This document shows positions 54,826 to 63,517 of a DNA stretch of 64,000 nucleotides, piece after piece. The stretch covers positions 1-64,000 of the forward strand of contig JAJYSM010000007.1 in assembly GCA_021793575.1 (NCBI GenBank). The letters run 5' to 3'. Numbering within the stretch: the stretch's first letter is position 1; every line of letters begins with the position of its first letter. The DNA comes from Pseudomonadota bacterium (GTDB taxonomy: Bacteria > Pseudomonadota > Gammaproteobacteria > Xanthomonadales > Rhodanobacteraceae). Position numbers and translations under genes: made by a program. The notes beneath the pieces were generated by a model. It saw only the letters and a program-made list of their open reading frames with translations. It ran no database searches and had not been told where the DNA came from.

Positions 54826-55263
54826 TCAGAGCCGCGGCAGCGCCTCGCCCGGCTGCAGCGTGGCGAGGCGCATGCGCAGGCGCCGGCGGATATCCGCGTC
54901 GCTGTTGTCCGGCGCCAGCAGCAACACCTGCACGCCCCGCTCCGTCGTGCGCAGGCGCAGCAGCACGAGGCTGCCCAGCACACGGAACGAAGCAAGCGTG
55001 GCCGGCACATCCTCGTGCGGGTGCAGATGCAGCGTCCAGCCGGCGTCGGCACTCCAGCCAGCGGCCTGCACCGGCGACCTCGCGAGTTGGCGGATCGCCT
55101 GCCAGGTCGCGCCCAGCACGCCCGCCGCCAGCAGCAGCTTCAACCAGCCCGCCAGCCCGCACAGCGCCAGCGCCAGCACGGCCAGGGTCGCCAGCGCGAG
55201 CAGCGCCCGCTGCAGCCGGCGCGAGGGCCGGTATTCAAAGCCGATGGTGGGCGCGGATGTCAT
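54826..55263 (-). CDS. YgfX/CptA-like membrane protein
   Basis: A 145-residue protein with two adjacent hydrophobic spans (about residues 21-53) and a soluble C-terminal part. Position directly after, and overlapping by 29 bases, sdhE matches the sdhE-ygfX (cptBA) pair of gammaproteobacteria. YgfX has been linked to flavinylation and, in E. coli, to a toxin-like effect on cytoskeletal proteins. Sequence identity is low, so the call leans on context and topology. Confidence 0.7.
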   Translation of the reverse strand: MTSAPTIGFEYRPSRRLQRALLALATLAVLALALCGLAGWLKLLLAAGVLGATWQAIRQLARSPVQAAGWSADAGWTLHLHPHEDVPATLASFRVLGSLVLLRLRTTERGVQVLLLAPDNSDADIRRRLRMRLATLQPGEALPRL

Positions 55264-55480
55264 CGATGATCGCCTGCCAGTCCGCCCGCGGCGGCCGCGC
55301 GTGGCCCATCACCCAGTCCCACAGGTCGGGGTCCTGCGCATCGAGCAGCTCGTCGAACGCCTGGCGTTGCGCCTCGTCGGCGCCGGCGTAACGCTGATCC
55401 AGCCAGCCGCCGAACAGGGCATCCAGCTCGCGCGTACCACGACGCGCACGCCAGCGCAGGCGCGCTTCAGTGCTGCTCAT
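55235..55480 (-). CDS. sdhE: Succinate dehydrogenase flavinylation factor SdhE
   Basis: An 81-residue SdhE/SdhAF2 homologue that promotes covalent FAD attachment to SdhA. RWRARRGTRELDALFGGWLD carries the conserved RGxxE motif, and LLDAQDPDLWDWVMG is the conserved second half. Start set at the ATG at 55480. It follows sdhB after a 174-bp gap of hairpin repeats. Confidence 0.95.
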   Translation of the reverse strand: MSSTEARLRWRARRGTRELDALFGGWLDQRYAGADEAQRQAFDELLDAQDPDLWDWVMGHARPPRADWQAIIDDIRAHHRL

Positions 55481-55516
55481 AGGATAAAACCGCGCGCAGC
55501 GCCGCGTTCGCATCCT

Positions 55517-55646
55517 CTCCCCCTCGGCGAGAGGATTGAGGAGAGGGGACACTCTTGCCATGGACCCGCATCAAAGCCACTCCCTCCGACGAGCCTCAGC
55601 GCAAGCACCCGCCCCTCACCCTGCCCTCTCCCCGGCGGGGAGAGGG
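55517..55646. repeat. Hairpin repeats in the sdhB-sdhE gap
   Basis: CCCTCTCCCC (55624-55633) and GGGGAGAGGG (55637-55646) form a perfect 10-bp stem with a 3-base loop, in the same sequence context as the copy at 482-520. A second CCTCTCC/GGAGAGG cluster lies near 55517-55550. No gene is seen. They may separate expression of sdhCDAB from sdhE-ygfX. Confidence 0.65.
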
Positions 55647-55654
55647 TTCTACTC

Positions 55655-56437
55655 TCAGGCGCCGCGCCGCTCCAACATCAGCTGCTTGATCTCCGCGATC
55701 GCCTTGGCCGGGTTGAGGCCCTTGGGACAGGTGCGCGTGCAGTTCATGATGGTGTGGCAGCGGTAGAGCTTGAACGGGTCTTCCAGGTCGTCCAGCCGCT
55801 CGCCGGTAGCCTCGTCGCGGGTATCGACGATCCAGCGGTAGGCCTGCAGCAGGATCGCCGGCCCGAGGTACTTCTCGCCGTTCCACCAGTAGCTGGGGCA
55901 GCTGGTCGAGCAGCAGGCGCACAAGATGCATTCGTACAGGCCGTCGAGCTTCTTGCGCTCTTCCGGCGACTGCAGCCGCTCGCGATCGGGGGTGGTGCTT
56001 TGCGTGCGCAGCCACGGCTTGATCGAGGCGAACTGGGCATAGAAGTGGCTGAGGTCGGGCACCAGATCCTTCACCACCGGCATGTGCGGCAGGGGGTAGA
56101 TCTTCACATCGCCGGAGGCAACGCTGTCGATCGCACAGGTGCAGGCGAGCGTATTGGTGCCGTCGATGTTCATCGCGCAGGAGCCGCAGATGCCTTCGCG
56201 ACAGGATCGGCGCAGCGTGAGCGTGGGGTCGATCTCGTTCTTGATCTTCAGCAGCGCATCAAGAACCATCGGGCCGCACGCGGCCATGTCGACCTCATAG
56301 GTGTCGATGCGCGGGTTTTCGCCGTCGTCCGGCGACCAGCGGTAGACGCGGAACGTGCGCGGCTTCTTCGCACCCTTGGCGGCGAAGTGCTTGCCCGGCT
56401 TGATCTTCGAATTTTTCGGTAGCGTGAACTCGGCCAC
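55655..56437 (-). CDS. sdhB: Succinate dehydrogenase iron-sulfur subunit SdhB
   Basis: A 260-residue subunit of complex [18 protein letters not shown] with the later LAC binds [2Fe-2S]; [16 protein letters not shown] and [17 protein letters not shown] bind the [4Fe-4S] and [3Fe-4S] clusters. It passes electrons from SdhA FAD to quinone. The order C-D-A-B is the standard one. Confidence 0.97.
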   Translation of the reverse strand: MAEFTLPKNSKIKPGKHFAAKGAKKPRTFRVYRWSPDDGENPRIDTYEVDMAACGPMVLDALLKIKNEIDPTLTLRRSCREGICGSCAMNIDGTNTLACTCAIDSVASGDVKIYPLPHMPVVKDLVPDLSHFYAQFASIKPWLRTQSTTPDRERLQSPEERKKLDGLYECILCACCSTSCPSYWWNGEKYLGPAILLQAYRWIVDTRDEATGERLDDLEDPFKLYRCHTIMNCTRTCPKGLNPAKAIAEIKQLMLERRGA

Positions 56438-56517
56438 GATTGCCTCACTCTTTGTTGCCTGCCACTACAGCTCGTCTGGCGAGCGCCGTTGGAACCTTTG
56501 CCGAACCGGTGTGCCGA

Positions 56518-58320
56518 TCAGTACACGCGCTTCTTCGGCGGCACCACTTCGACCTCGTCGGTCAGCGTGTACATATGTACCGGGCGGTAGTCGAAGCGGG
56601 TGTTGCCGACATCGTCGACCCATACCAGCGTGTGCTTCTGCCACTCGAGATCGTCGCGCTCGGGAAAATCCTCGCGCGCATGGGCGCCGCGGCTTTCCGG
56701 CCGCCGCGCCGCCGAGTGCATGGTGGCCACCGATTGCGCCAGCAGGTTGGAAAGCTCCAGCGTCTCGATCAGATCGGAGTTCCATACCAGTGAGCGGTCG
56801 CTGACGCCGACGTCGCTGAACGATGCGTAGACCTCGGAAATCTTGCGGCTGCCTTCCTGCAGCGTCTCGCCGGTGCGGAACACCGCGGCATCCTTCTGCA
56901 TGGTGCGCTGCATTTCAGCGCGGATCTTCGCCGTGGGCGTGTCGCCCTTGGCATGGCGCAGGTTGTCGAAGCGGGTCAGCGCCTTGTCCAGCACGCTGGC
57001 CGGCAGATCCTTGTGCGCCACACCCGGCTGGATCAGCTCGGCGCAGCGCTGTGCCACCGCGCGGCCGAACACCACCAGATCGAGCAGCGAATTGGAACCC
57101 AACCGGTTGGCGCCGTGCACCGACACGCAGGCCGCCTCGCCGATGGCGAACAGGCCCGGCACCACGGCATCGACATCCTCGCCCTTCTTCTGCACGACTT
57201 CGCCGTGGTAGTTGGTCGGGATGCCGCCCATGTTGTAGTGCACGGTGGGGATCACCGGGATCGGCTCCTTCGTCACGTCGACGCCGGCGAAGATGCGCGC
57301 ACTCTCGGCGATGCCGGGCAGGCGCTCGTTGATCACCTCCGGCCCCAGGTGCATCAGGTTCAGATGGATGTGGTCCTTGTGCTCGCCGACGCCGCGGCCC
57401 TCGCGGATCTCGATCGTCATGGCGCGGCTGACCACGTCGCGCGAGGCCAGATCCTTCGCGTTGGGGGCGTAGCGTTCCATGAAGCGCTCGCCGGCGGAGT
57501 TGGTCAGGTAGCCGCCTTCGCCGCGCACACCCTCGGTGATCAGGCAGCCGGCGCCGTAGATGCCGGTGGGGTGGAACTGCACGAACTCCATGTCCTGCAG
57601 CGGCAGGCCCGCGCGCAGCACCATGCCGCCGCCATCGCCGGTGCAGGTGTGCGCCGAGGTGGCGCTGAAGTAGGCGCGCCCGTAGCCGCCGGTGGCCAGC
57701 ACCACCGCATGTCCGCGGAAGAAATGCAGCGTGCCCTCGTTCATATCCAGCGCCAGCACGCCGCGGCAGACGCCCTCGCTGTCGAAGATCAGGTCGATGG
57801 CGAAGTATTCGATGAAGAAGGTGGCGTCGTGCGCCAGCGCCTGCTGGTACAGCGTGTGCAGGATCGCGTGGCCGGTGCGGTCGGCCGCGGCGCAGGTGCG
57901 CTGCGCGGTGCCCTTGCCGTAGTGCGTGGTCATACCGCCGAACGGGCGCTGGTAAATCTTGCCTTCCTCGGTGCGCGAGAACGGCACGCCGTAATGCTCC
58001 AGCTCGATCACCGCAGCGGGAGCGTTCTTGCACATGTACTCGATCGCATCCTGGTCGCCGAGCCAGTCGGAGCCCTTGATGGTGTCGTAGAAGTGGAAAC
58101 GCCAGTCATCCTCGCCCATGTTGCCAAGCGCAGCGGAAATGCCGCCCTGCGCCGCCACCGTGTGCGAGCGGGTCGGAAACACCTTGGTGATGCAGGCAGC
58201 CTTGAGGCCCTTCTCGGCCAGCCCGAAGGTGGCGCGCAGACCGGCGCCGCCGGCACCGACCACGATCACGTCATAGTTGTGCTGCCGGACTTTATAAGGT
58301 TCCAACTTGTGGCTTTCCAT
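56518..58320 (-). CDS. sdhA: Succinate dehydrogenase flavoprotein subunit SdhA
   Basis: A 600-residue catalytic subunit that oxidises succinate. [19 protein letters not shown] is the FAD-binding start, [16 protein letters not shown] has the histidine for covalent FAD, and [19 protein letters not shown] and [20 protein letters not shown] are conserved. It is 19 bases after sdhD. SdhE encoded downstream should flavinylate it. Confidence 0.98.
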   Translation of the reverse strand: MESHKLEPYKVRQHNYDVIVVGAGGAGLRATFGLAEKGLKAACITKVFPTRSHTVAAQGGISAALGNMGEDDWRFHFYDTIKGSDWLGDQDAIEYMCKNAPAAVIELEHYGVPFSRTEEGKIYQRPFGGMTTHYGKGTAQRTCAAADRTGHAILHTLYQQALAHDATFFIEYFAIDLIFDSEGVCRGVLALDMNEGTLHFFRGHAVVLATGGYGRAYFSATSAHTCTGDGGGMVLRAGLPLQDMEFVQFHPTGIYGAGCLITEGVRGEGGYLTNSAGERFMERYAPNAKDLASRDVVSRAMTIEIREGRGVGEHKDHIHLNLMHLGPEVINERLPGIAESARIFAGVDVTKEPIPVIPTVHYNMGGIPTNYHGEVVQKKGEDVDAVVPGLFAIGEAACVSVHGANRLGSNSLLDLVVFGRAVAQRCAELIQPGVAHKDLPASVLDKALTRFDNLRHAKGDTPTAKIRAEMQRTMQKDAAVFRTGETLQEGSRKISEVYASFSDVGVSDRSLVWNSDLIETLELSNLLAQSVATMHSAARRPESRGAHAREDFPERDDLEWQKHTLVWVDDVGNTRFDYRPVHMYTLTDEVEVVPPKKRVY

Positions 58321-58339
58321 CGAATCGTTCGCTCCAGCG

Positions 58340-58729
58340 TCAGTGGGTCAGCGCAATGCGCAGCACGGCCAGCACACTCGCCAGCGCGCCGAGCACCGCG
58401 AGAAACCGGATCGCCACCAGCAGGCACACGGCCCGCCCGTGGGTATGCACGTAGTCCTCGACGACCACCTGCAGGCCAAGCGCCGCATGCCAAAACAGGG
58501 TCAGCACGAAGGTGATCAGCAGCAGGGCGTTCCAAGGCTGCGCCACCGTCGCGCGGGCCGTGGCGTAATCGGCGTGCAGAAGGCCGAGTACGGTCAGCAC
58601 AAACCAGACAGCCAGCACGATCAGCGCCGCCGCCGTGACACGCTGCATCCACCAGTGCCCCACGCCGGACCGGGATGAGCCCAGCCCGCGCGCCACCTTG
58701 ATCGGATGACGCAGATCCTTCGCGGTCAT
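58340..58729 (-). CDS. sdhD: Succinate dehydrogenase membrane anchor SdhD
   Basis: A 129-residue three-span anchor. It starts [20 protein letters not shown], then [18 protein letters not shown], and carries [17 protein letters not shown], with the histidine and tyrosine region near the haem and quinone. Its ATG overlaps the sdhC stop (ATGA). Confidence 0.94.
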   Translation of the reverse strand: MTAKDLRHPIKVARGLGSSRSGVGHWWMQRVTAAALIVLAVWFVLTVLGLLHADYATARATVAQPWNALLLITFVLTLFWHAALGLQVVVEDYVHTHGRAVCLLVAIRFLAVLGALASVLAVLRIALTH

Positions 58730-59121
58730 GCCGCACCTCCGGCCGTCAGTACATATGCCCAGGTCAGCAGCGTGAGCACGATGCTGACGCCTATGGAAAT
58801 CCAGCTCGAGCGCACGAACTGCGCAATGGCGTAACCGGCACCGGCATCCTGGATCAGGTGGCGGATGCCGTTGCACAGGTGATAGAACAATGCCCAACTC
58901 CAGCCGAACAGCAGCAGCATGCCCAGCGGGCTGCCGGCGACATGCCGGAATGCGTCGAAGCATTGCTCGCCGCCAGCCAGTGCCAGCAGGCCAGCGACCA
59001 CCAGCACGCTGCCGATGGCAAGGGCCACGCCGGTGGCGCGATGCAGGATGGAGCTCACCATCTGCACCTGCCACCGATAGACCTGGAGATGGGGAGAGAG
59101 CGGGCGTCGCGTATCAGCCAT
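58726..59121 (-). CDS. sdhC: Succinate dehydrogenase cytochrome b556 subunit SdhC
   Basis: A 131-residue three-span subunit. RRPLSPHLQVYRW is the conserved start, SILHRATGVALAIG lines the quinone site, and LFYHLCNGIRHLIQDAG holds the haem ligand histidine. It is the first of the four structural genes; sdhAF4 lies 87 bases upstream on the same strand. Confidence 0.96.
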   Translation of the reverse strand: MADTRRPLSPHLQVYRWQVQMVSSILHRATGVALAIGSVLVVAGLLALAGGEQCFDAFRHVAGSPLGMLLLFGWSWALFYHLCNGIRHLIQDAGAGYAIAQFVRSSWISIGVSIVLTLLTWAYVLTAGGAA

Positions 59122-59208
59122 GATGGCTATCCTTGGTGGAGTCGCTGTGGTTCATGTCTCGCCGTTTCAACCCGCCGCACCCTGCACGAGAGGCGTCATT
59201 GCGCCCAC

Positions 59209-59385
59209 TCAGAAATCGATGCAGCGACCGTTCTTCTCCCAGTCACCATAGCGGGTGGGATCGGGAGGCGGGCGCTCCGCCGGAGGCTCTACCAGTGCCG
59301 GCCCACTTGGCACGAGGGCGTACTGGGCCGCAGCGGAGGCGTCGTCTGGCTTGGCTGGGAGCTGGATGTGTGGCGGGGTTTTCAC
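59209..59385 (-). CDS. Succinate dehydrogenase assembly factor 4-like protein (DUF1674)
   Basis: A 58-residue protein ending PTRYGDWEKNGRCIDF, the hallmark C-terminus of the DUF1674/SdhAF4 family, which protects flavinylated SdhA before it joins SdhB. The upstream part is proline- and alanine-rich. No ATG lies in a sensible place: a GTG at 59385 is the best start, though its ribosome site is weak. It precedes sdhC on the same strand. Confidence 0.8.
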   Translation of the reverse strand: MKTPPHIQLPAKPDDASAAAQYALVPSGPALVEPPAERPPPDPTRYGDWEKNGRCIDF

Positions 59386-59500
59386 TAGGCGTACAAGGTT
59401 AATACCTGCGGCATAGCAGCACAACCTCAGCCACGGACGCGAGCCCTGTGGCGCATCCGCGCACACTTGCGCAGGCTGCGATTGCCCCCACTCTGCATCT

Positions 59501-60304
59501 ATGTCGATATCCCTGATTGCCGAGACGCTGCAGATCGAAGGCCTGGATGCCATCGCGTTTGCGCATGCACAGTTCAGCAGCAAGGTGAATTCGCTCGCCG
59601 TCGGCGAATGGCAATTCAGCGCATGGCTCGATCCGCAAGGTCGGGTACGCGCGCTGTTTCAGCTGACACGGCTCGCGGATGATCGCCTGCTGCTGCTGCT
59701 GCGCGGCGGCAGCGCAGCAGCGATGGCCGAGGCGCTGCAACGCTTTGTGTTCCGCTCCAGACTCTCGCTGCACGCGCTGCCACCGCGCGTCCTGGCCAGT
59801 GGTCCCGCCCTGCCGCTGCACGAGGTGCAGACCGCGAATGGCGCGCTCGTGCTCGGCTGCGCCACGCACAGCCTGTGGATCATCAACGACACGTCCGGCG
59901 ATGATCGCTGGCGCTTGGCGCAACTGCGCGCGGGCTGGCCATGGTTGCCGGATGAAAGCCTGAGCCAATGGCTGCCCGCGGCCCTCTCGCTGCAACGCCT
60001 GCAGGCAGTCGTCGTCGACAAGGGCTGCTATCCCGGCCAGGAAATCGTGGCCCGCCTGCACTACCGCGGCGGGCACAAGCGGCATCTGCACAATGTGACT
60101 CTGTCGCGCCCGGCACTCGCCGGCGAACCACTTGTTGTCGATGGTCGCGAGGCGGGCTGTCTGCTCGAAGTAATCAGCAGCGATGATGGCATCGAAGCCC
60201 TGGCTGTGTTGAATGACGAGGTTGTGGAGCAGACAACAAATGGACGTCTGGATGTCCATGAAAAAAATCTTGTCATCCAACTCGTCAGCGCGTGGTCCGC
60301 ATGA
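59501..60304 (+). CDS. ygfZ: YgfZ/GcvT-like folate-binding Fe-S protein maturation factor
   Basis: A 267-residue protein. DKGCYPGQEIVARLHYRG contains the conserved KGCYxGQE motif with the functional cysteine, and the N-terminal half has the GcvT-like fold. YgfZ helps build or repair certain Fe-S enzymes using folate. It is divergent from the sdhAF4-sdhCDAB unit, fitting a role for complex II. Length is somewhat short of E. coli YgfZ. Confidence 0.92.
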   Translation: MSISLIAETLQIEGLDAIAFAHAQFSSKVNSLAVGEWQFSAWLDPQGRVRALFQLTRLADDRLLLLLRGGSAAAMAEALQRFVFRSRLSLHALPPRVLASGPALPLHEVQTANGALVLGCATHSLWIINDTSGDDRWRLAQLRAGWPWLPDESLSQWLPAALSLQRLQAVVVDKGCYPGQEIVARLHYRGGHKRHLHNVTLSRPALAGEPLVVDGREAGCLLEVISSDDGIEALAVLNDEVVEQTTNGRLDVHEKNLVIQLVSAWSA

Positions 60305-60447
60305 ATTTTGATGCACTTGCGCGACGGCCGCTGCTGTGCAGCGATGCAAATGCGAACGCAAGCAACACGTGAGCGTGGGCTAAACATCAGGACGTCGGCA
60401 CTTGCCAGCGGCAAAAACCGCCACTAGGCTCCGCCCATCGAATATCG

Positions 60448-60471
60448 CGACATCCGGTAAACGGGATGTCG
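60448..60471. terminator. Hairpin in the 479-bp gap after ygfZ
   Basis: CGACATCC and GGATGTCG pair over an 8-base loop, 144 bases past the ygfZ stop, with no T run. Apart from this and the candidate small gene below, nothing is recognisable in 60305-60783. Confidence 0.35.
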
Positions 60472-60523
60472 ATGTACGCGACGAACCGGAAGAATCCGGA
60501 TCGGCGCGACCCGGCTCCGCCGG

Positions 60524-60787
60524 ATGGCAGTTCCCTTCGCAGCTACTGCCGCGAAGCCGTCGCAGGCAACGCGAGCCGACTTGGCACGTGCAGCGCATGC
60601 GACACACTCCGTGATCGGCCACATGCCCGTCGATCGTCCCGCCACAATTCCGTGGCAAAGCGCCCTGCCGCCGGTTTCGGCTGTGGCGATTGATCCAGGT
60701 GGTAACGGCCTGCCCGCCCGTCCACCGCAATGGCGCGTGATGCCTGCATCGCATCGCGCGTACAGCACGCTGGAGGCAGAACCATGA
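60524..60787 (+). CDS. Candidate small gene coupled to the SleB-type hydrolase
   Basis: An 87-codon frame whose stop overlaps the hydrolase start in an ATGA junction, the coupling style common in this genome. The protein is alanine- and proline-rich with no recognised domain or signal peptide. Third-position GC is only moderate, and high-GC DNA gives many such frames, so it may be chance. Confidence 0.3.
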   Translation: MAVPFAATAAKPSQATRADLARAAHATHSVIGHMPVDRPATIPWQSALPPVSAVAIDPGGNGLPARPPQWRVMPASHRAYSTLEAEP

Positions 60788-61218
60788 AACTTTCCATGCT
60801 GTTATGGCTGACGACGCTGCTGCCACAACCCGTCGCGGATCAGGCCTGTCTGGCCACCACCGTGTACCTGGAGGCCCGCAGCGAACCCACTCTCGGACAG
60901 ATGGCCGTGGCGGAGGTGGCATTGCGACGCCGCGACCGCGGCACCTGGGGCAACACCGTGTGCAAAGTGGTCACCGCACCGCACCAGTTCGCCACCACCA
61001 CCACGCCCGGCTCGTTTGACATCACCAACCTGGACGCCTTCCACAAGGCGTGGCTGATTGCCGGAAGATCCATTCACAACTGGCAGCTGCCGCTGGCCGA
61101 TCGCCGCATGCTGGTACCGCACGCCGATCACTTTGCCACCATCGCGGCCACTCCTGCCTGGTCACGCAACCGCCCCAGCGTCACCATTGGCGAACACGCG
61201 TTCTACGCGCTGAACTGA
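60784..61218 (+). CDS. SleB-type cell wall hydrolase
   Basis: A 144-residue Hydrolase_2 (SleB-like) protein. ACLATTVYLEARSEPTLGQ holds the conserved YLEAR..P motif with the catalytic glutamate, and AVAEVALRRR and TVCKVVTAPHQFA follow the family pattern. The usual NRV after the helix is replaced by RRR and the usual FSW by FAT. A short hydrophobic N-terminus may be a signal peptide. GGAGG lies just upstream of the ATG at 60784. It probably cuts peptidoglycan. Confidence 0.85.
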   Translation: MKLSMLLWLTTLLPQPVADQACLATTVYLEARSEPTLGQMAVAEVALRRRDRGTWGNTVCKVVTAPHQFATTTTPGSFDITNLDAFHKAWLIAGRSIHNWQLPLADRRMLVPHADHFATIAATPAWSRNRPSVTIGEHAFYALN

Positions 61219-61245
61219 TCTACCTGCCAACCTGACAGAAGCCAG

Positions 61246-61279
61246 AGAAAAGGCCCTCAATCGAGGGCCTTTTCTTTTT
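61246..61279. terminator. Rho-independent terminator between the hydrolase and glycine-zipper genes
   Basis: AAAAGGCCCTC and GAGGGCCTTTT form an 11-bp stem with a 4-base loop, followed by CTTTTT. The flanking A run makes it usable from both sides, matching its place between convergent genes. Confidence 0.92.
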
Positions 61280-61327
61280 GGACATCCATACGTCCGGACG
61301 TCTATTTTACACTTTGCCAAAACGCTT

Positions 61328-61846
61328 TCAGTGCGCGTAGACCTGATTGCCGCGGATCTCGACATAGTCGCCGTTGCGAAAGCCGGGATTGTCGCGTTGG
61401 GTCACCGTGGCGTACTGGCCGTTGTCCATGCGAACCACAATGCGCCACGCCGTGCCGCCGCCTTCATTGCGCTTGCCGACCTGGTTGCCGATGGCGCCAC
61501 CCGCCACCGCGCCCACCACCGTGGCAGCGGTACGGCCGTCACCCTTGCCGATGGTATTGCCGAGTACGCCGCCAGCCACCGCGCCGATCACCGCACCCAG
61601 CGTACCGCCGTTGCCATTGCCCTGGGTGTAGACCTGTTGCACGTCCTGCACCACACCGCAGTTCTGGCAGCGCGCGTTGCGGTTGCGGTAGTCGTTCTGC
61701 TGCCCTTGATACGGCTGTTCCTGATACGGCTGACGCTGGTAGCCGTAGCCGTCACGGTTGCCATAGGGTTGGGTGGCGCAACCGGCCAACGTCATGCCAG
61801 CGGCCAGCACGGTGAACAGCGCGAATTTGCGTGAAAGTGCCTGCAT
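61328..61846 (-). CDS. Glycine-zipper 2TM-domain lipoprotein
   Basis: A 172-residue predicted outer-membrane lipoprotein with lipobox LAGC. A Tyr/Gln/Arg-rich linker (about 25-60) contains the pair CQNC, followed by the glycine zipper GAVIGAVAGGVLGNTIGKG and GAVAGGAIGNQVG, and a C-terminal domain like SlyB/Pcp. The ATG at 61846 has AGAGGA at good distance. Such proteins help stabilise the envelope. It lies next to a second paralogue-like gene. Confidence 0.88.
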   Translation of the reverse strand: MQALSRKFALFTVLAAGMTLAGCATQPYGNRDGYGYQRQPYQEQPYQGQQNDYRNRNARCQNCGVVQDVQQVYTQGNGNGGTLGAVIGAVAGGVLGNTIGKGDGRTAATVVGAVAGGAIGNQVGKRNEGGGTAWRIVVRMDNGQYATVTQRDNPGFRNGDYVEIRGNQVYAH

Positions 61847-61874
61847 GGTCACATCCTCTTGGTGGTGAAACAGC

Positions 61875-62468
61875 TCAGCGCGCCGAGGAGACGGCGATCA
61901 CACCTTCCTGCACCTGCACCCGATCGCCCGGATCGTGGTCCATGCGCACCGTGCGGGTAACACCGTTGAACACGTAGCGCACGTCATAGCCGACGATCTT
62001 GTTGCTGGCATTGTTGACGGTTTCGCAACGGCGCTGCACGCTGGAGGTCACCTGCCCATGCTGGCGACTGGCTTCGATGCGATTGCCGGCGTAACCGCCA
62101 CCGACAGCGCCAGCCACGGTGGCCAGCGTGTTGCCCCTGCCACCGCCGATCTGGTTGCCAAGCAGCCCACCCGCCACCGCGCCGATCGCGGTGCCGACCA
62201 GCCGATGCTGATCCTTCGGCGGTTCGGTGTGGCTGACCACCTCGTCGCGGCACACCTGGCGCGGGTTGTTCATCGACTCGCGCACCGGGTCGACGCTGAT
62301 CACCTTGGCGTACTTGATGCCATTATCCGCCACGGTACCGCTCGAGGCGGACAAGCCCGCGTCCGCGCCGGAGGTGCCCGCATCGGCGCTGCGGTTGCAG
62401 GCCGCCAACCCCACCATCAGCGTGGCGGCGATGCCGACGTGGAGCATATTCACCATCAACTTGTTCAT
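61875..62468 (-). CDS. Glycine-zipper 2TM-domain lipoprotein (second)
   Basis: A 197-residue predicted lipoprotein with GLAAC lipobox. A Ser/Ala/Gly linker leads to a conserved segment (VISVDPVRESMNNPRQVC), then the zipper GTAIGAVAGGLLGNQIGGG and GAVGGGYAGNRIE, then a beta-rich C-terminus with YDVRYVFNGVTRTVRMD. GGAGA precedes the ATG at 62468. It lies 28 bases upstream of the other zipper gene, in the same direction, so they are probably co-transcribed. Confidence 0.9.
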   Translation of the reverse strand: MNKLMVNMLHVGIAATLMVGLAACNRSADAGTSGADAGLSASSGTVADNGIKYAKVISVDPVRESMNNPRQVCRDEVVSHTEPPKDQHRLVGTAIGAVAGGLLGNQIGGGRGNTLATVAGAVGGGYAGNRIEASRQHGQVTSSVQRRCETVNNASNKIVGYDVRYVFNGVTRTVRMDHDPGDRVQVQEGVIAVSSAR

Positions 62469-62659
62469 CACCCTGTCTCCTCGGTTGTTGCAGCGGGCCG
62501 ATGCATGATGCATCAGCGCAAATACCTGCGATGCCATTGAACAGCCCATCAACTGAATCAGACCTAGCTCAGCGTCGTTACGATATCTTCACGTTCGAAA
62601 CGCGCAGCGATGGCCTATCGGGTAACACTGCCCCTCACCCCAGAGCATGACAGCTCAGC

Positions 62660-63439
62660 ATGCACTCGCTCGTCGACACTCACGCACACCTCGATGACGC
62701 CGCTTTCGCCAGCGACCGCACCGAAGTGATCGAGCGGGCCTGCGCGGCGGGCGTGGAAAGCATGATTGTGCCCGCGGTCGACCAGCGCAGCTGGTCCACC
62801 ATACGCAAGCTGTGCGGAGAACACCGTGAGCTGTTTCCCGCCTTCGGCCTGCACCCGATGTACTTGGCGCAGCATGCGCCCGAACATGTGCAGGCCTTGT
62901 CCACATGGCTGGACGCTGGCTGCGCCGTCGGCATAGGCGAGATCGGGCTGGACTTTCACGTGGAAGGACTCGATCGCACGCTGCAGAGGGATTATTTCAT
63001 CCGTCAACTGCGGCTGGCACGCGAACGGCAACTGCCGGTGATCGTGCATGCGCGCGGCGCGCTGGAAGAAGTCATCCTGACGCTGCGCCGTCTCGGCGGG
63101 CTGCGCGGCGTAGTGCACAGCTTTTCCGGCAGTGAACAGCAGGCGCGCCAGCTGTGGCAGCTGGGCTTTCATCTCGGCATCGGTGGTCCGGTGACCTACG
63201 ACCGCGCGCAGCGCCTGCGCCGCCTCGTGGCACAGATGCCGATCGAATTTCTGCTGCTGGAGAGCGACGCCCCGGATCAATCCGATACCGACCATCGCGG
63301 GCAGCGCAACGAACCGGCACGCGTGGCGAACATACTGAGCTGCGTGGCGGCGCTGCGCGGAGAGCCCGCGACGGCAATCGCCGTCGCCACCAGCGCCAAC
63401 GCCTGCAAGCTGTTCGGCTTGCCCTCGCCGTCAGGCTGA
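62660..63439 (+). CDS. TatD family metal-dependent hydrolase
   Basis: A 259-residue TatD-type deoxyribonuclease. Metal ligands are in DTHAHLD, GEIGLDF, VHARG, VHSFSG and LLESDAPDQ. TatD proteins act as 3'-5' exonucleases in DNA repair; this branch resembles the E. coli YjjV/YcfH group. The substrate is not shown by sequence. Confidence 0.9.
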   Translation: MHSLVDTHAHLDDAAFASDRTEVIERACAAGVESMIVPAVDQRSWSTIRKLCGEHRELFPAFGLHPMYLAQHAPEHVQALSTWLDAGCAVGIGEIGLDFHVEGLDRTLQRDYFIRQLRLARERQLPVIVHARGALEEVILTLRRLGGLRGVVHSFSGSEQQARQLWQLGFHLGIGGPVTYDRAQRLRRLVAQMPIEFLLLESDAPDQSDTDHRGQRNEPARVANILSCVAALRGEPATAIAVATSANACKLFGLPSPSG

Positions 63440-63488
63440 GGCATCCGCGCGAACGGCTTGTCGCAGCCAGCCTGCCTTGCTATCTTTT

Positions 63489-63511
63489 ACTTCATCAGTG
63501 AAATATGAAGT
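63489..63511. promoter_or_regulatory. Palindromic operator upstream of the MarR-type gene
   Basis: ACTTCAT (63489-63495) and ATGAAGT (63505-63511) form an inverted repeat with a 9-base spacer; TTCATCA and TGATGAA form a nested second one. The region is A/T-rich and ends 6 bases before the start codon, typical for autoregulation by a MarR repressor. Confidence 0.65.
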
Positions 63512-63517
63512 GATGAA

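Noticed and set aside
53416-55269. A 617-codon plus-strand open frame across lolC and ygfX
   Set aside because: Composition dominated by Arg, His, Gln and Ala, and it runs through several real minus-strand genes.
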